Positions 8,063 through 16,184 of a DNA stretch of 64,000 nt are shown piece after piece. Source of the DNA: Candidatus Gastranaerophilales bacterium (GTDB lineage: Bacteria; Cyanobacteriota; Vampirovibrionia; Gastranaerophilales; Gastranaerophilaceae); the NCBI GenBank assembly GCA_944324905.1, contig CALUYB010000002.1, positions 81,834 through 145,833 of the forward strand, in the 5' to 3' direction. The notes beneath the pieces are model-generated. The model ran no database searches. It saw only the letters and a list, made by a program, of their open reading frames with translations, and was not told the origin of the DNA. How positions within the stretch are numbered: the stretch's first letter is position 1; every line of letters starts with the position of its first letter. A program made the translations under genes and the position numbers.

Positions 8063-9343
8063 TTATTTTAGCGGGTTTATAACAATTCCGCTTAATAGTT
8101 TTGGGTAGAAATACGTCGATTTTTGAGGCATCCTGTACCCTTGAGATGAAATATCTAAAATATCTTTCATTTTAGGATACGCCATAATAAACGACGCTTC
8201 AGCTTTGCCAAGATCTACCATGTCAAACGCTTCAAACTCTTGTTTAATGTATTTGATACCGTTTTGTGCCATTTGATCTTGTGCGCTGTAGCCAAGTTCT
8301 TTGGTGATGATTAAATCGTGCAAGACTGTTAAATCAAGCTTTTTAAGTACATCAGGCGCGTCAACTAAATCTGTCATACCTTCTTTTAATTTAAGCAGAT
8401 AAAATTTGTTGACATTTTTCATATAAAGCCCCATTGAAATAACTTTTTCATTGCTTTTTTCAATAGAGGCAAGGAATTGTTCCTTTACTTTAGCTTTGTT
8501 TGCACTGTTGAAAGTAAATTCCTCTAAATCAAAATACTTTTTAACAGCTTCTAAAAGTATATATGGCTCGATGAATTTTGTAATTATCCTGTGAGTTGGG
8601 AAAATGATTAAATTTTCATCATCTGCATTTGTAAAATAACTCATTACATACTGTGCTTCAGGATTGTTTGAAATTTCAGAGTACGCCATAGCTGTTTCAT
8701 ATCTGTGATGACCGTCAGCAATAAGAGTTGTTTTGCCCTTTAGTGTTTGTTCAAAAACTTTTATATCTTCAGGGTCATCTATTAAATAAACGATATTTTG
8801 AACGCCATTTGAATCTGTTGCGTCAATAAAAGGTTTTTGAGGCAAGTATTTTGGCAAAATTTTATTTTCAATTTGTTTTTCAGGGTCGTTATATACAAGG
8901 AAAATTTGACTAAAATTAGCCTCAGCTGCCTTTGTAAGTTTCAACCTGTCTTCTTTTGGACCGCCCATTGTATATTCATGGGGCAGGATTTTTTTAGTTT
9001 CAAATTTTTCTATTTTATTTCTTGCAATAAAACCTTTTCGCTCGATTTTTTTGCCATTTTCAGTTGTGTATTTTTGAATTAGGTAAAAAATGCAAGGCTT
9101 GTCAGTATGTTTTAAAACCCCTTCGCTTTGCCACTTTTCAAAAAAGTTTTTAGCATCTTCATAACGATTATCGCCCTTTGTAAGAATTAAACGAACAATG
9201 TTGTAAGGTGATTTTTTATACAACTCATCTTGTTGCGCGCTTGTAATAACATCATATGGCGGCGCAATAACATCGTTAATATCAACTTTTTCTTGATTGT
9301 AAACAATTGCGTTTATAGGTTTAATATCCAAAACATCCTCCAA
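8063..9343 (-). CDS. DUF1015 family protein
   Basis: A 426-aa member of the DUF1015 (COG4198) family, which is widespread in anaerobes and has no established reaction. The conserved N-terminus with NDVIAPPYDVI and the signature DGHHRYETAMAY near the middle are both present, and the length is typical. The many conserved His, Asp and Tyr residues of the signature suggest an enzyme, but I cannot name a substrate. It is the first gene of a probable two-gene unit with the GlgX-like gene, although such neighbours need not share a pathway. The promoter must lie in the 160 bp shared with the divergent gene at 9504. Confidence 0.85.
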   Translation of the reverse strand: MEDVLDIKPINAIVYNQEKVDINDVIAPPYDVITSAQQDELYKKSPYNIVRLILTKGDNRYEDAKNFFEKWQSEGVLKHTDKPCIFYLIQKYTTENGKKIERKGFIARNKIEKFETKKILPHEYTMGGPKEDRLKLTKAAEANFSQIFLVYNDPEKQIENKILPKYLPQKPFIDATDSNGVQNIVYLIDDPEDIKVFEQTLKGKTTLIADGHHRYETAMAYSEISNNPEAQYVMSYFTNADDENLIIFPTHRIITKFIEPYILLEAVKKYFDLEEFTFNSANKAKVKEQFLASIEKSNEKVISMGLYMKNVNKFYLLKLKEGMTDLVDAPDVLKKLDLTVLHDLIITKELGYSAQDQMAQNGIKYIKQEFEAFDMVDLGKAEASFIMAYPKMKDILDISSQGYRMPQKSTYFYPKLLSGIVINPLK

Positions 9344-9503
9344 AATAAAATATCATCGTAAGTTTATTGTAGTAAATATCAAGCTTGATGTAAAGCGACT
9401 TTCGGGATTGTAAAAAAATATTAAAATTTGCATTTCTTTAGCAATTTGTTTGAAAAAAAATACTTTATTTATTTGTGGAAAGGTTTTAAAGGTTAGTATA
9501 ACT

Positions 9504-10133
9504 ATGGGCGTTTGCGCTACTGCGATATTCGACATAAGAAATATGGATAAAGTAGGTCATGGAGATACAGGCAGAGTAGGGGCTGTGGCTGCTCAAACTA
9601 CAAATCTTGTAAATGCTGCTTCAAGGTCTTCAATTGAGCCTGTACAAAAAGTGGCAAATACTGCGCTTAACTATATCGATGATGCCGGAAATGTAGTAGG
9701 GGTGACAAATGCCGCTTCAAAAGTTACAGGGTTTGCTTCAAAGGCTGTAAATCCGCTTTTGTGCGTTGCTTCAGGTGTCAGAGTTTTAAAGGATGACGAT
9801 CAATACGCTGCTTTAATTGAAGAAGGTTGCGCAATGGGCGCGATGTTTGCAGGTGAAAAGTTGTTAAAAACATTGGTTGCAAATCCCATTGCTCAAAAAG
9901 AGGTTAAAACAACTTCAAAGTGGGCAACAAAAATTGCTTCAACTATTCAAGATGCAACAAAAAATTTAACGGGCGCTAAAAAAGTTCTGGCGACAATTGC
10001 TGCAGATTTAGCCCTTGTCGGGGTTTCGATTTTAAGTTTTGATATTGGTAAAAAAATCGGCAAAAAGCTCTCCGGTAGAGATGAACAAGATACAATCAAC
10101 ACAAGCCAAAGTGGCTTAAATTATAATTCTTAA
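9504..10133 (+). CDS. Hypothetical protein, 209 aa
   Basis: I do not recognise this protein. It begins MGVCATAIFDIRNMDKVGHG and is rich in Ala, Gly, Val and Thr. A stretch near residues 85-110 and another near 165-190 (LATIAADLALVGVSIL) are hydrophobic enough to associate with a membrane, though neither is a clear spanning helix. The tail KKIGKKL is basic and is followed by a polar end. An in-frame TTG at 9450 would add 18 residues (KKNTLFICGKVLKVSIT), giving a basic-hydrophobic N-terminus, so that longer form cannot be excluded. The gene stands alone on the plus strand and overlaps the convergent SDR gene by 4 bp. Confidence 0.7.
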   Translation: MGVCATAIFDIRNMDKVGHGDTGRVGAVAAQTTNLVNAASRSSIEPVQKVANTALNYIDDAGNVVGVTNAASKVTGFASKAVNPLLCVASGVRVLKDDDQYAALIEEGCAMGAMFAGEKLLKTLVANPIAQKEVKTTSKWATKIASTIQDATKNLTGAKKVLATIAADLALVGVSILSFDIGKKIGKKLSGRDEQDTINTSQSGLNYNS

Positions 10134-10828
10134 GCCCCGCAGCTTAAACCTGCACAAAGATTTATGTTTTGCCCTGTAAGACCTTTGGCGTCTTCAGATA
10201 TAAGGAATTTGCACAGTTTTGCAACCTCAATAGGTTCAATAAAGCGTTTTTGAGGAATTATATCAAGCGTTTGCTCTTTTTCTTCCTCATTAAGCGCATT
10301 ATTTGTTAAATTTGTCTCTACCCAGCCTGGGTTTATTTGATTAACCGTAATGTTATACTGCGCAAGCTCAAGCGCTAAGGACTTTGTTAGACCTGATAGT
10401 CCTGACTTTGTAGCGCTATACAATGAGGCATACGCCTCGCCTACAACGCCTGAAATTGAACCTATGTTTATAATTCTTCCGAAATTATTTTTTTTCATGT
10501 CCTCGCTGACATAAGAACATAGCAGGCATGGAGTTATAAAGTTTAAATTAATAAGTTTTCTAACTTCTTCTTCGTTAATTTTTTCAATGGGGCTGTAGAA
10601 AAATTGTCCTGCGTTGTTTATTAAAATATCTATTTCGCCAACGGCTTCTTTTGCCTTATTGTAAAGCACTTTTGCGTTATTTGTGTCAGATAAATCAATG
10701 CTCAAATAATTATCTTGAATTAGTTCGCTTCTTCCTGAGCCAAAAACCCTGTAGCCTGATGATTCTAATTCATTTTTTATTGCAAGCCCGATGCCCTTTG
10801 TAGTGCCTGTTATAAGGACATTTTTCAT
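10130..10828 (-). CDS. Short-chain dehydrogenase/reductase, FabG-like
   Basis: A 232-aa classical SDR. The cofactor loop TGTTKGIG is at residues 8-15, NNAG is at 71-74, and the catalytic triad Ser 124, Tyr 137, Lys 141 (YSATK) is complete. Such enzymes reduce 3-oxoacyl or other carbonyl substrates with NAD(P)H. The sequence resembles 3-oxoacyl-ACP reductases, but there are no fatty-acid genes nearby, so the substrate remains open. Its ATG overlaps the stop of the upstream 107-aa gene (ATGA, 10825-10828), so the two are translationally coupled. Confidence 0.85.
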   Translation of the reverse strand: MKNVLITGTTKGIGLAIKNELESSGYRVFGSGRSELIQDNYLSIDLSDTNNAKVLYNKAKEAVGEIDILINNAGQFFYSPIEKINEEEVRKLINLNFITPCLLCSYVSEDMKKNNFGRIINIGSISGVVGEAYASLYSATKSGLSGLTKSLALELAQYNITVNQINPGWVETNLTNNALNEEEKEQTLDIIPQKRFIEPIEVAKLCKFLISEDAKGLTGQNINLCAGLSCGA

Positions 10829-11148
10829 ATCTGTTCTTCCGTATGCTTTATAACAATGTCAGATATTTGATTTATTAAGGTTTCCCTTTGTTGCTCGTCT
10901 AAATCGCGAAATGCCTCGACAGCTGCATGAAGGTTTGGATTTTTGTCATACCATCTTTTGTATTCTTTCGGGTCAAAATCCGCAATGATTTTTATAAATT
11001 TTTCGTAATCTTTTTCAATAATTTTTGGCACTTTTAGGATAATATCCACCGCAACTTCACATTGTGTTTGGGGGTCTAAATCCTCTAAAAGTCGCATAAA
11101 AGCGCTTAAATACTGATCTTTATCATACCATCTGATATACTTTTTCAT
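10825..11148 (-). CDS. Hypothetical protein with an internal duplication, 107 aa
   Basis: I recognise no family. The protein consists of two related halves: residues 5-45 start with RWYDKDQYLSAFMRLLEDLD and residues about 67-105 start with RWYDKNPNLHAAVEAFRDLD. In each, RWYDK, a leucine-rich helix, the sequence DLD and a second helix follow in the same order. It is small, acidic and predicted helical, with no signal peptide or membrane segment. It is the first gene of a coupled pair with the SDR gene. A role as an adaptor or regulator is possible but unsupported. Confidence 0.75.
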   Translation of the reverse strand: MKKYIRWYDKDQYLSAFMRLLEDLDPQTQCEVAVDIILKVPKIIEKDYEKFIKIIADFDPKEYKRWYDKNPNLHAAVEAFRDLDEQQRETLINQISDIVIKHTEEQI

Positions 11149-11212
11149 ATCTTTATTATATCAGAATTTTTAAAAAAATTGCACAAAATGTAGTAAATAT
11201 TAAAAAAAGTAC

Positions 11213-11241
11213 TTGCCACATGTCAAAAAGCCTTATATAAT
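11213..11241 (+). promoter_or_regulatory. Sigma-70-type promoter of the HU gene
   Basis: TTGCCA at 11213-11218 and TATAAT at 11236-11241 are separated by 17 bp. Transcription should start near 11248, giving a leader of about 23 bases that carries GGAAGGAG. Confidence 0.75.
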
Positions 11242-11270
11242 CACTTATGATAAAGGAAGGAGTTCACAAA

Positions 11271-11549
11271 ATGAACAAAGAAGAATTAGTACAAGAAGTT
11301 GCAAAAAAAGCTAAAGTTACTCAAAAAGAAGCAGCAGAAGTTTTGAACGGTTTCGTTGAAACTGTACAAAAAGCAGTTTCTAAAGGTGAAAAAGTTACTT
11401 TAGTTGGTTTTGGTACTTTTGAATCAAGAAAAAGAGCAGCTAGAACTGGTCGCAACCCTCAAACAGGTAAAGAAATCAAAATCGCTGCAAAAACAGTTCC
11501 TGCTTTCTCAGCTGGTAAAAAATTCAAAGAACTTGTTAACAAAAAATAG
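11271..11549 (+). CDS. hup: HU-family nucleoid DNA-binding protein
   Basis: A 92-aa HU protein, the normal length. It shows the helical N-terminus NKEELVQEVAKKA, the GFGTFESRKRAAR strand-turn, and the DNA-gripping arm RTGRNPQTGKEI with its conserved Pro that intercalates in the minor groove. HU bends and compacts DNA as a dimer. The start at 11271 is chosen because a strong GGAAGGAG lies nine bases upstream; an in-frame ATG at 11247 lies before that site. The gene is monocistronic, with a strong promoter at 11213-11241 and a terminator at 11571-11599, as expected for a highly expressed nucleoid protein. Confidence 0.95.
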   Translation: MNKEELVQEVAKKAKVTQKEAAEVLNGFVETVQKAVSKGEKVTLVGFGTFESRKRAARTGRNPQTGKEIKIAAKTVPAFSAGKKFKELVNKK

Positions 11550-11570
11550 TTTTTTGAAATTAAAACGTGT

Positions 11571-11599
11571 AAGGCGAATTCATTTGAATTCGCCTTTTT
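11571..11599 (+). terminator. Rho-independent terminator after the HU gene
   Basis: AAGGCGAATTCA pairs with TGAATTCGCCTT (11571-11596), followed by a T-run. It lies against the 3' end of the convergent small gene at 11602 and can act in both directions. Confidence 0.8.
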
Positions 11600-11601
11600 A
11601 A

Positions 11602-11796
11602 TTATTCATTGAATTTATTATTATCTTCTAAGTATTTTAAAATCCAAGCTTCTATTAATTGAGTAACTTTGATATTGTTTTCTTCAGCTGCACTCTTAAA
11701 TAACTGGACTAGTTTTTCATTTAACATCAATGTTAATTTTTTGGTTTTGTCCTTTGTTAAATATTTTTTCTGTAAATCTTTGTCAATATTTTTCAT
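11602..11796 (-). CDS. Ribbon-helix-helix-like DNA-binding protein, 64 aa
   Basis: A 64-aa basic protein whose second half fits the CopG/Arc ribbon-helix-helix pattern: a short strand KKLTLMLNEKL followed by two helices, VQLFKSAAEENNI and KVTQLIEAWILKYLEDN, joined by the turn before the second helix. Such proteins bind DNA as dimers and often repress their own gene. No toxin gene is adjacent: the next gene on this strand upstream is thrS, beyond its terminator. A 14-bp perfect palindrome lies 60 bp upstream of the start and could be its operator. Family assignment is by pattern only. Confidence 0.65.
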   Translation of the reverse strand: MKNIDKDLQKKYLTKDKTKKLTLMLNEKLVQLFKSAAEENNIKVTQLIEAWILKYLEDNNKFNE

Positions 11797-11855
11797 TTCA
11801 ATTAAATATTGGCATATTTTATACCTATTTTCTATAATATAATTCTATAGGAGTA

Positions 11856-11869
11856 TTTACACGTGTAAA
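11856..11869. promoter_or_regulatory. 14-bp perfect palindrome upstream of the RHH gene
   Basis: TTTACACGTGTAAA is its own reverse complement. It sits in the promoter region of the minus-strand ribbon-helix-helix gene, next to several TATA-rich elements, and could be an autoregulatory operator. The related sequence TACGTGTTAAAA follows within 15 bp. Confidence 0.4.
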
Positions 11870-11960
11870 AATACGTGTTAAAATTTTTGTACAAAAGTTA
11901 ATTTGTAACAATTAAGTTTTGGTAAAAATTTTAAAAACGCCTGAGATGTTTGGAATATGA

Positions 11961-11996
11961 AAAATCCCGATTTGACAATTGTCTTATCGGGATTTT
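11961..11996 (-). terminator. Rho-independent terminator after thrS
   Basis: AAAATCCCGAT (11961-11971) and ATCGGGATTTT (11986-11996) form an 11-bp stem just after the thrS stop codon and end in a T-run on the minus strand. Confidence 0.8.
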
Positions 11997-12000
11997 AAAG

Positions 12001-13773
12001 TTATTCAACGATTTTTTTACCTTTTGTTTTTATTTCTTCCTCAAGCATTGAAATAAACTCATCAAGCGGTTTTGTACCTATTTGACCACGTCCGCGCGCA
12101 CGAATTGCAACGGTTTTGTCCTCAATTTCTTTATCACCTACAACAAGGACATAGGGGATTTTTTTCTGTTGCAAGTTTTCTCTTATTTTGTAATTCATGC
12201 TCTCTGATCTGTCATCAAGCAGCGCTCTTATTCCAAGGGCTTTTATTTTGTTTGTAATTTCAGCTGCAGCATCAGCGTGTCTGTCTGCAATAGGAACAAT
12301 TGCCACTTGATGTGGTGCAAGCCAAGTTGGGAAAGCGCCTGCATAGTGTTCGATTAATATACCATGGAATCTTTCCATAGAGCCAAAAATTACCCTGTGT
12401 AACATAACCGGAGTTTTTAGTTGTCCGTCTTTGTCTTGATATTTAATCTCAAACCTTTCAGGCAAGTTGAAATCAAGCTGAATGGTTGCACACTGCCAAG
12501 TTCTTCCAATGGCGTCTTTTACTTTAAAGTCAATTTTTGGACCGTAAAATGCGCCGTCGCCTTCGTTGATTTCATATTTCATGCCACGTCTGTCCATAGC
12601 CTCTTTTAGCCCTGCCTCAGCTAATTCCCAGTTTTTAAGGTCGCCAACGTAGCTTTCAGGGCGGGTGGATAATTCTACTTCAAATTTCATATTGAAAATG
12701 TCCATAGTATCAGCCACAAAGTCAATAATAGCGTTAATTTCATCTACAAGCTGCTCGGGTGTGCAGAAAATGTGTGCATCATCCTGTGTAAAGCCTTGTA
12801 CACGTGTTAAACCTGAGAGTGCTCCTGATTTTTCTTTTCTGTAAACAGTTCCTAATTCTGCCATTCTAAGAGGTAATGAGCGGTAAGAGTGTCTGTTTGC
12901 CTGATAAATAAGGATATGGAACGGGCAATTCATTGGTTTTACAATGTATTGGTCGTCTTCCTCGTTTTCTTTTTGAATAAAGAACATATTTTCCTTGTAG
13001 TGGTCAATGTGTCCTGACAATTCCCAGAGTTTAGACTTTGCAATTTGAGGAGTGTTAACTATTACATAGCCTCTTTTTCTGTGTTCTTGTCTCCAATAGT
13101 TTTCAATTTCTTCTCTTACAACTGCTAAATTTGGGTGCCAAAGTACAAGCCCGCCGCCTATTTCATCTCTTACAGAGAATAAATCAAGCGCTGCACCGAG
13201 TTTCCTGTGATCTCGTTTTTTTGCTTCTTCAAGCATTGTTAAATATTCATTTAATTCTTCTTTTGTAAAAAATGCAGTTGCATAAATTCTTTGCAGCATT
13301 TTATTTTTTACATCCCCTCTCCAGTAAGCACCTGCAACAGAGAGGAGTTTAAATGCTCTGATTTTTTTAGTATTTTCAAGGTGAGGGCCTGCGCAAAGGT
13401 CGTTAAATAAGACATTTCCGTCTTTGTCTTTTGTTAAGTACAAAGTCGGGTTATCGTTTCTGTGTTCTTCTAAAAGCTCAGCTTTATAAATTTCACCTTG
13501 TGATTTAAACTCGTCAATTTGTTTTTGAACATCCGGAATTACATATTTTTCAAAGGTCAAATTCTGCTCGACAAGCTTTCTCATTTCTTTTTCAATATCT
13601 TTTAGGTTGTCTTCATTGAGTGTTGTGCCTTCAATATCAAAATCGTAATAAAAGCCATTTTCAATAGCAGGGCCTATTGCAAGTTTTGCATTAGGGAAAA
13701 GGTTTTGCACTGCTTGCGCCATAATGTGCGAAGTTGAGTGTCTTAAAATTTGTAATTCTTCGTGTTTTTCCAT
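12001..13773 (-). CDS. thrS: Threonyl-tRNA synthetase lacking the TGS domain
   Basis: This 590-aa class II synthetase charges tRNA-Thr. It begins directly in the N2 editing region (HSTSH, His 12 and His 16, the zinc-like editing site), so the roughly 60-residue N-terminal TGS domain of the 640-aa E. coli enzyme is absent. The catalytic core is intact: MNCPFH contributes the zinc-binding Cys, and motif 2 lies at TVYRKEKSG to RVQGFTQDDAH. The C-terminal anticodon domain (QVAIVPIADRH onward) is also present. ThrS proteins without TGS are known in several bacteria, including cyanobacteria, so this is probably normal for the lineage. GAGGAAG precedes the ATG. The gene is monocistronic with its own terminator. 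Confidence 0.95.
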   Translation of the reverse strand: MEKHEELQILRHSTSHIMAQAVQNLFPNAKLAIGPAIENGFYYDFDIEGTTLNEDNLKDIEKEMRKLVEQNLTFEKYVIPDVQKQIDEFKSQGEIYKAELLEEHRNDNPTLYLTKDKDGNVLFNDLCAGPHLENTKKIRAFKLLSVAGAYWRGDVKNKMLQRIYATAFFTKEELNEYLTMLEEAKKRDHRKLGAALDLFSVRDEIGGGLVLWHPNLAVVREEIENYWRQEHRKRGYVIVNTPQIAKSKLWELSGHIDHYKENMFFIQKENEEDDQYIVKPMNCPFHILIYQANRHSYRSLPLRMAELGTVYRKEKSGALSGLTRVQGFTQDDAHIFCTPEQLVDEINAIIDFVADTMDIFNMKFEVELSTRPESYVGDLKNWELAEAGLKEAMDRRGMKYEINEGDGAFYGPKIDFKVKDAIGRTWQCATIQLDFNLPERFEIKYQDKDGQLKTPVMLHRVIFGSMERFHGILIEHYAGAFPTWLAPHQVAIVPIADRHADAAAEITNKIKALGIRALLDDRSESMNYKIRENLQQKKIPYVLVVGDKEIEDKTVAIRARGRGQIGTKPLDEFISMLEEEIKTKGKKIVE

Positions 13774-13844
13774 AACTTCCTCATCTTATAGTATTTATAT
13801 AAAAATTTTACCACTAACCTTATTTATTATAAAGAAAAATTTAA

Positions 13845-13873
13845 AACCCCGATACCATTACCGTATCGGGGTT
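13845..13873 (-). terminator. Rho-independent terminator after the 58-aa gene
   Basis: AACCCCGATAC and GTATCGGGGTT form an 11-bp stem with a short loop. On the minus strand it follows the stop codon at 13901 and ends in TTTT. Confidence 0.75.
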
Positions 13874-13900
13874 ACATCCTTCGTCCAATTTTATATTTAA

Positions 13901-14077
13901 TTATGCAATTCTTTTTGTTTGGAAGTTGATTACTGCTTTGTTGTTGATTGCGATTAATTCCATTGAGCTCCAAAATTCGTTTGGTGAAAGAGTAGATTTT
14001 GCATCTAGATTTACAGTAACTTTTTCTGAATAAAGTTGTGCTAGTTTTTGATCTAAATCGTTTACTGCTGACATCAT
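13901..14077 (-). CDS. Small hypothetical protein, 58 aa
   Basis: I do not recognise this protein. It starts MMSAVNDLDQKLAQLYSEKV and contains LSPNEFWSSMELIAINNKAV, a mix of one helix and probable strands. Two adjacent ATG codons (14077 and 14074) are possible starts, with AGAAAGAAGA upstream; an upstream ATG at 14149 would add a hydrophobic, unrelated sequence without a ribosome binding site. The gene has its own strong terminator at 13845-13873, which supports its being real and expressed. It is divergent from the glucokinase operon. Confidence 0.6.
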   Translation of the reverse strand: MMSAVNDLDQKLAQLYSEKVTVNLDAKSTLSPNEFWSSMELIAINNKAVINFQTKRIA

Positions 14078-14237
14078 AATTATTATCTTCTTTCTTATTA
14101 ACTCGCTGCTTACATATATATAAAGTATATAAAAAGTATCTAATTTCAAGTTGTTTAAATATTGTTACATTCCTTTACAAATATTTTTTTGTTTGTGCTA
14201 AAATTGCCTTATTATAAGACAATTAAAGGATAGTAAC

Positions 14238-15188
14238 ATGAAAAAATACAGAATTGGCGTTGATATAGGCGGAACTAATATTAAAATAGCTCTTGTAGAT
14301 ATGCAAGGTAAAATTGTTTATTCAAACACTACCCCAACGCGTGCGGATATGGGTTATGAGTATTCAATTGCAAATATTAAACAGGCAATTGCTGATTTAA
14401 TGAAAGAAACGAATTCTGATAAAACTACAATCGAGGCAATCGGTTTTGGTTTTCCGGGGCAAGTTGACTACAAAGAAGGCATTGTGCGTCTTTTAACAAA
14501 TATGCCCGGCTGGGTTGAAATACCTTTTGCACAAATTATTGAAGATGAGTTTAAAATTCCTGTTCGTCTTGATAATGATGTTCGTGTTGCAACTTTAGGT
14601 GAGCTTAAATACGGAGCCGGCAAAGGTTGCGAGAACCTTGTTTGTATTACAGTTGGTACAGGTATTGGTTCAGGTCTTGTTATGAACGGAAAACTTGTTC
14701 GTGGTGCAAAAAATGCTGCAGGTGAAATAGGCCACATTAAAATGACAATGGGCGAAGGTCCTTTATGTGGATGTGGTGATTTTGGCTGTTTTGAGGCTTA
14801 TGCGTCAGGTCCTGCTATTGTTGCAATGGCAAGAGATTACATAAGAGGCGGTAAATCATCTAAATTTAAAGAGCTTGCAACAGAAGAATTAAGTCCATAT
14901 ATTGTTGCTCAAGCTGCACTTCAGGGCGATGTTGTTGCAAAACAAATTTATAGAAAAATGGGCGAAATAATTGGTATTGGCTTGACTTCAGTTATTAACC
15001 TTTTAAACCCTGAACGTGTTATAATTGGCGGCGGTGTGGCTGATGCAGGGGATATTTTAATTGATCCCATTAAGGAAACAATTCAAAAACGTGCTATGCC
15101 AATTCAGGCTGCAAGTGTTGAAATAGTCCATGCGCAACTTGGCAATACTGCAGGCGTAATCGGCGCAAGTCTACTTATAGAAAGCTAA
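14238..15188 (+). CDS. glk: ROK-family glucokinase
   Basis: A 316-aa ROK kinase, likely phosphorylating glucose to glucose-6-phosphate. The ATP-binding motif GVDIGGTN is at residues 8-15, the catalytic DNDVRVATLGE follows near 113, and the zinc motif CGCGDFGC is complete within GPLCGCGDFGCFEAYAS. Length and motifs match bacterial ROK glucokinases; another hexose or an acetylamino sugar is possible. It opens a plus-strand operon with holA, holB, DUF3326 and a prepilin gene, with gaps of only 12, -4, -4 and 3 bp. With the GlgX-like enzyme at 5.9 kb it fits sugar-polymer use, although the operon partners are unrelated to sugar metabolism. Confidence 0.88.
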   Translation: MKKYRIGVDIGGTNIKIALVDMQGKIVYSNTTPTRADMGYEYSIANIKQAIADLMKETNSDKTTIEAIGFGFPGQVDYKEGIVRLLTNMPGWVEIPFAQIIEDEFKIPVRLDNDVRVATLGELKYGAGKGCENLVCITVGTGIGSGLVMNGKLVRGAKNAAGEIGHIKMTMGEGPLCGCGDFGCFEAYASGPAIVAMARDYIRGGKSSKFKELATEELSPYIVAQAALQGDVVAKQIYRKMGEIIGIGLTSVINLLNPERVIIGGGVADAGDILIDPIKETIQKRAMPIQAASVEIVHAQLGNTAGVIGASLLIES

Positions 15189-15200
15189 AAAGGAAATCTC

Positions 15201-16184
15201 ATGCCCTTATATTTTTTCTGGGGTGAAGAAGACTATTTAATTGAAAAAGAAGTGAAAGCACTTAAAAATAAAGTTTTGGGCGACAATTTTGACGCCCTTA
15301 ACTTTAGGGTGCTTGATAATCCTGATTTTATGACATTTGATGAAGCTTTAAGGTCTTCACCAATGTTTTTTGGCAATATTTTTTATGTAATAAAGTGTGA
15401 TAAATATTTTTTGGAATCAAAAAGTAAAATAAAGATTGATGACAAGCAAACTGCAATGCTCTGTGAATCGCTAGAGCATGTGGCTGATGGTGTTTGTGTC
15501 GTGCTTTTGTGCCAAACTCCACGAGGTGAAAAGAAAAAGCCAGACAGCAGAAAAAAAATATATAAAACAGTTGCAAAAGTGGCTCAAGTTAAGGAATTTC
15601 CTGCGTATAGGGCTTATGAAGATTATAAAATCGCGCCAATTATTAAAAATCTGGCAAAAGAAAAAGATGTTACAATCTCAAATGATGTAATTTCGCTTTT
15701 AATCCAGTATTGCGGGGCTTCTATACGTAATCTTGATATGCAACTGGAAAAGCTTAAAATATCTTGTTACCCAAAAAAAGAAATTACCTCCGAACTTGTA
15801 AAAGAAGCTTGCTTTGCAGGTGATGACATATTTTTATTGCCTGATTTAATTTTAAAGAAAGACTTTACATCTGCTTTGGAGCAAATAACAAAAATGCTTG
15901 AAAAATCGCACTATCTTGAGATTTTAGCGTTTTTGCAAACAAGTTTTACTAATCTTTTAAAAACAAAAATTTTCTCTAAAAGCTTATCCTCCTTTGATAT
16001 TTCAAGAAAAACGGGGCAAAATGAATTTGTTGTGAAAAAAAATATTGAAAAACTGAGAAATATTAATTTGGACGAGCTTTTGAGAATTAAATTAAATCTT
16101 ACAGATGCAGAGTATTTACTAAAAAGTGGTCAAATTGAGCCTATTAGTGCATTTTGCAATGTTTTTTACAAGGAGGCAAAATGA
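15201..16184 (+). CDS. holA: DNA polymerase III subunit delta
   Basis: A 327-aa protein matching the clamp-loader delta subunit, which opens the beta sliding clamp. The N-terminus LYFFWGEEDYLIEKEV is the family hallmark, followed by the poorly conserved AAA+-like domains and the helical collar (SHYLEILAFLQTSF region). AAAAAGGAAA precedes the ATG. Its stop codon overlaps the holB ATG. Having delta and delta-prime side by side is uncommon in model organisms, where they lie apart, but makes functional sense since both belong to the same clamp loader. Confidence 0.88.
   Translation: MPLYFFWGEEDYLIEKEVKALKNKVLGDNFDALNFRVLDNPDFMTFDEALRSSPMFFGNIFYVIKCDKYFLESKSKIKIDDKQTAMLCESLEHVADGVCVVLLCQTPRGEKKKPDSRKKIYKTVAKVAQVKEFPAYRAYEDYKIAPIIKNLAKEKDVTISNDVISLLIQYCGASIRNLDMQLEKLKISCYPKKEITSELVKEACFAGDDIFLLPDLILKKDFTSALEQITKMLEKSHYLEILAFLQTSFTNLLKTKIFSKSLSSFDISRKTGQNEFVVKKNIEKLRNINLDELLRIKLNLTDAEYLLKSGQIEPISAFCNVFYKEAK

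Noticed and set aside
9353-9535. 60-residue reading frame on the minus strand
   Set aside because: It overlaps the start region of the plus-strand gene at 9504, has a low-complexity composition and no ribosome binding site; it is probably chance in the divergent promoter region.
12001-13773. ThrS truncated at the N-terminus by frameshift
   Set aside because: The start has a good ribosome binding site and forms without TGS are known, so a natural short form is more likely.
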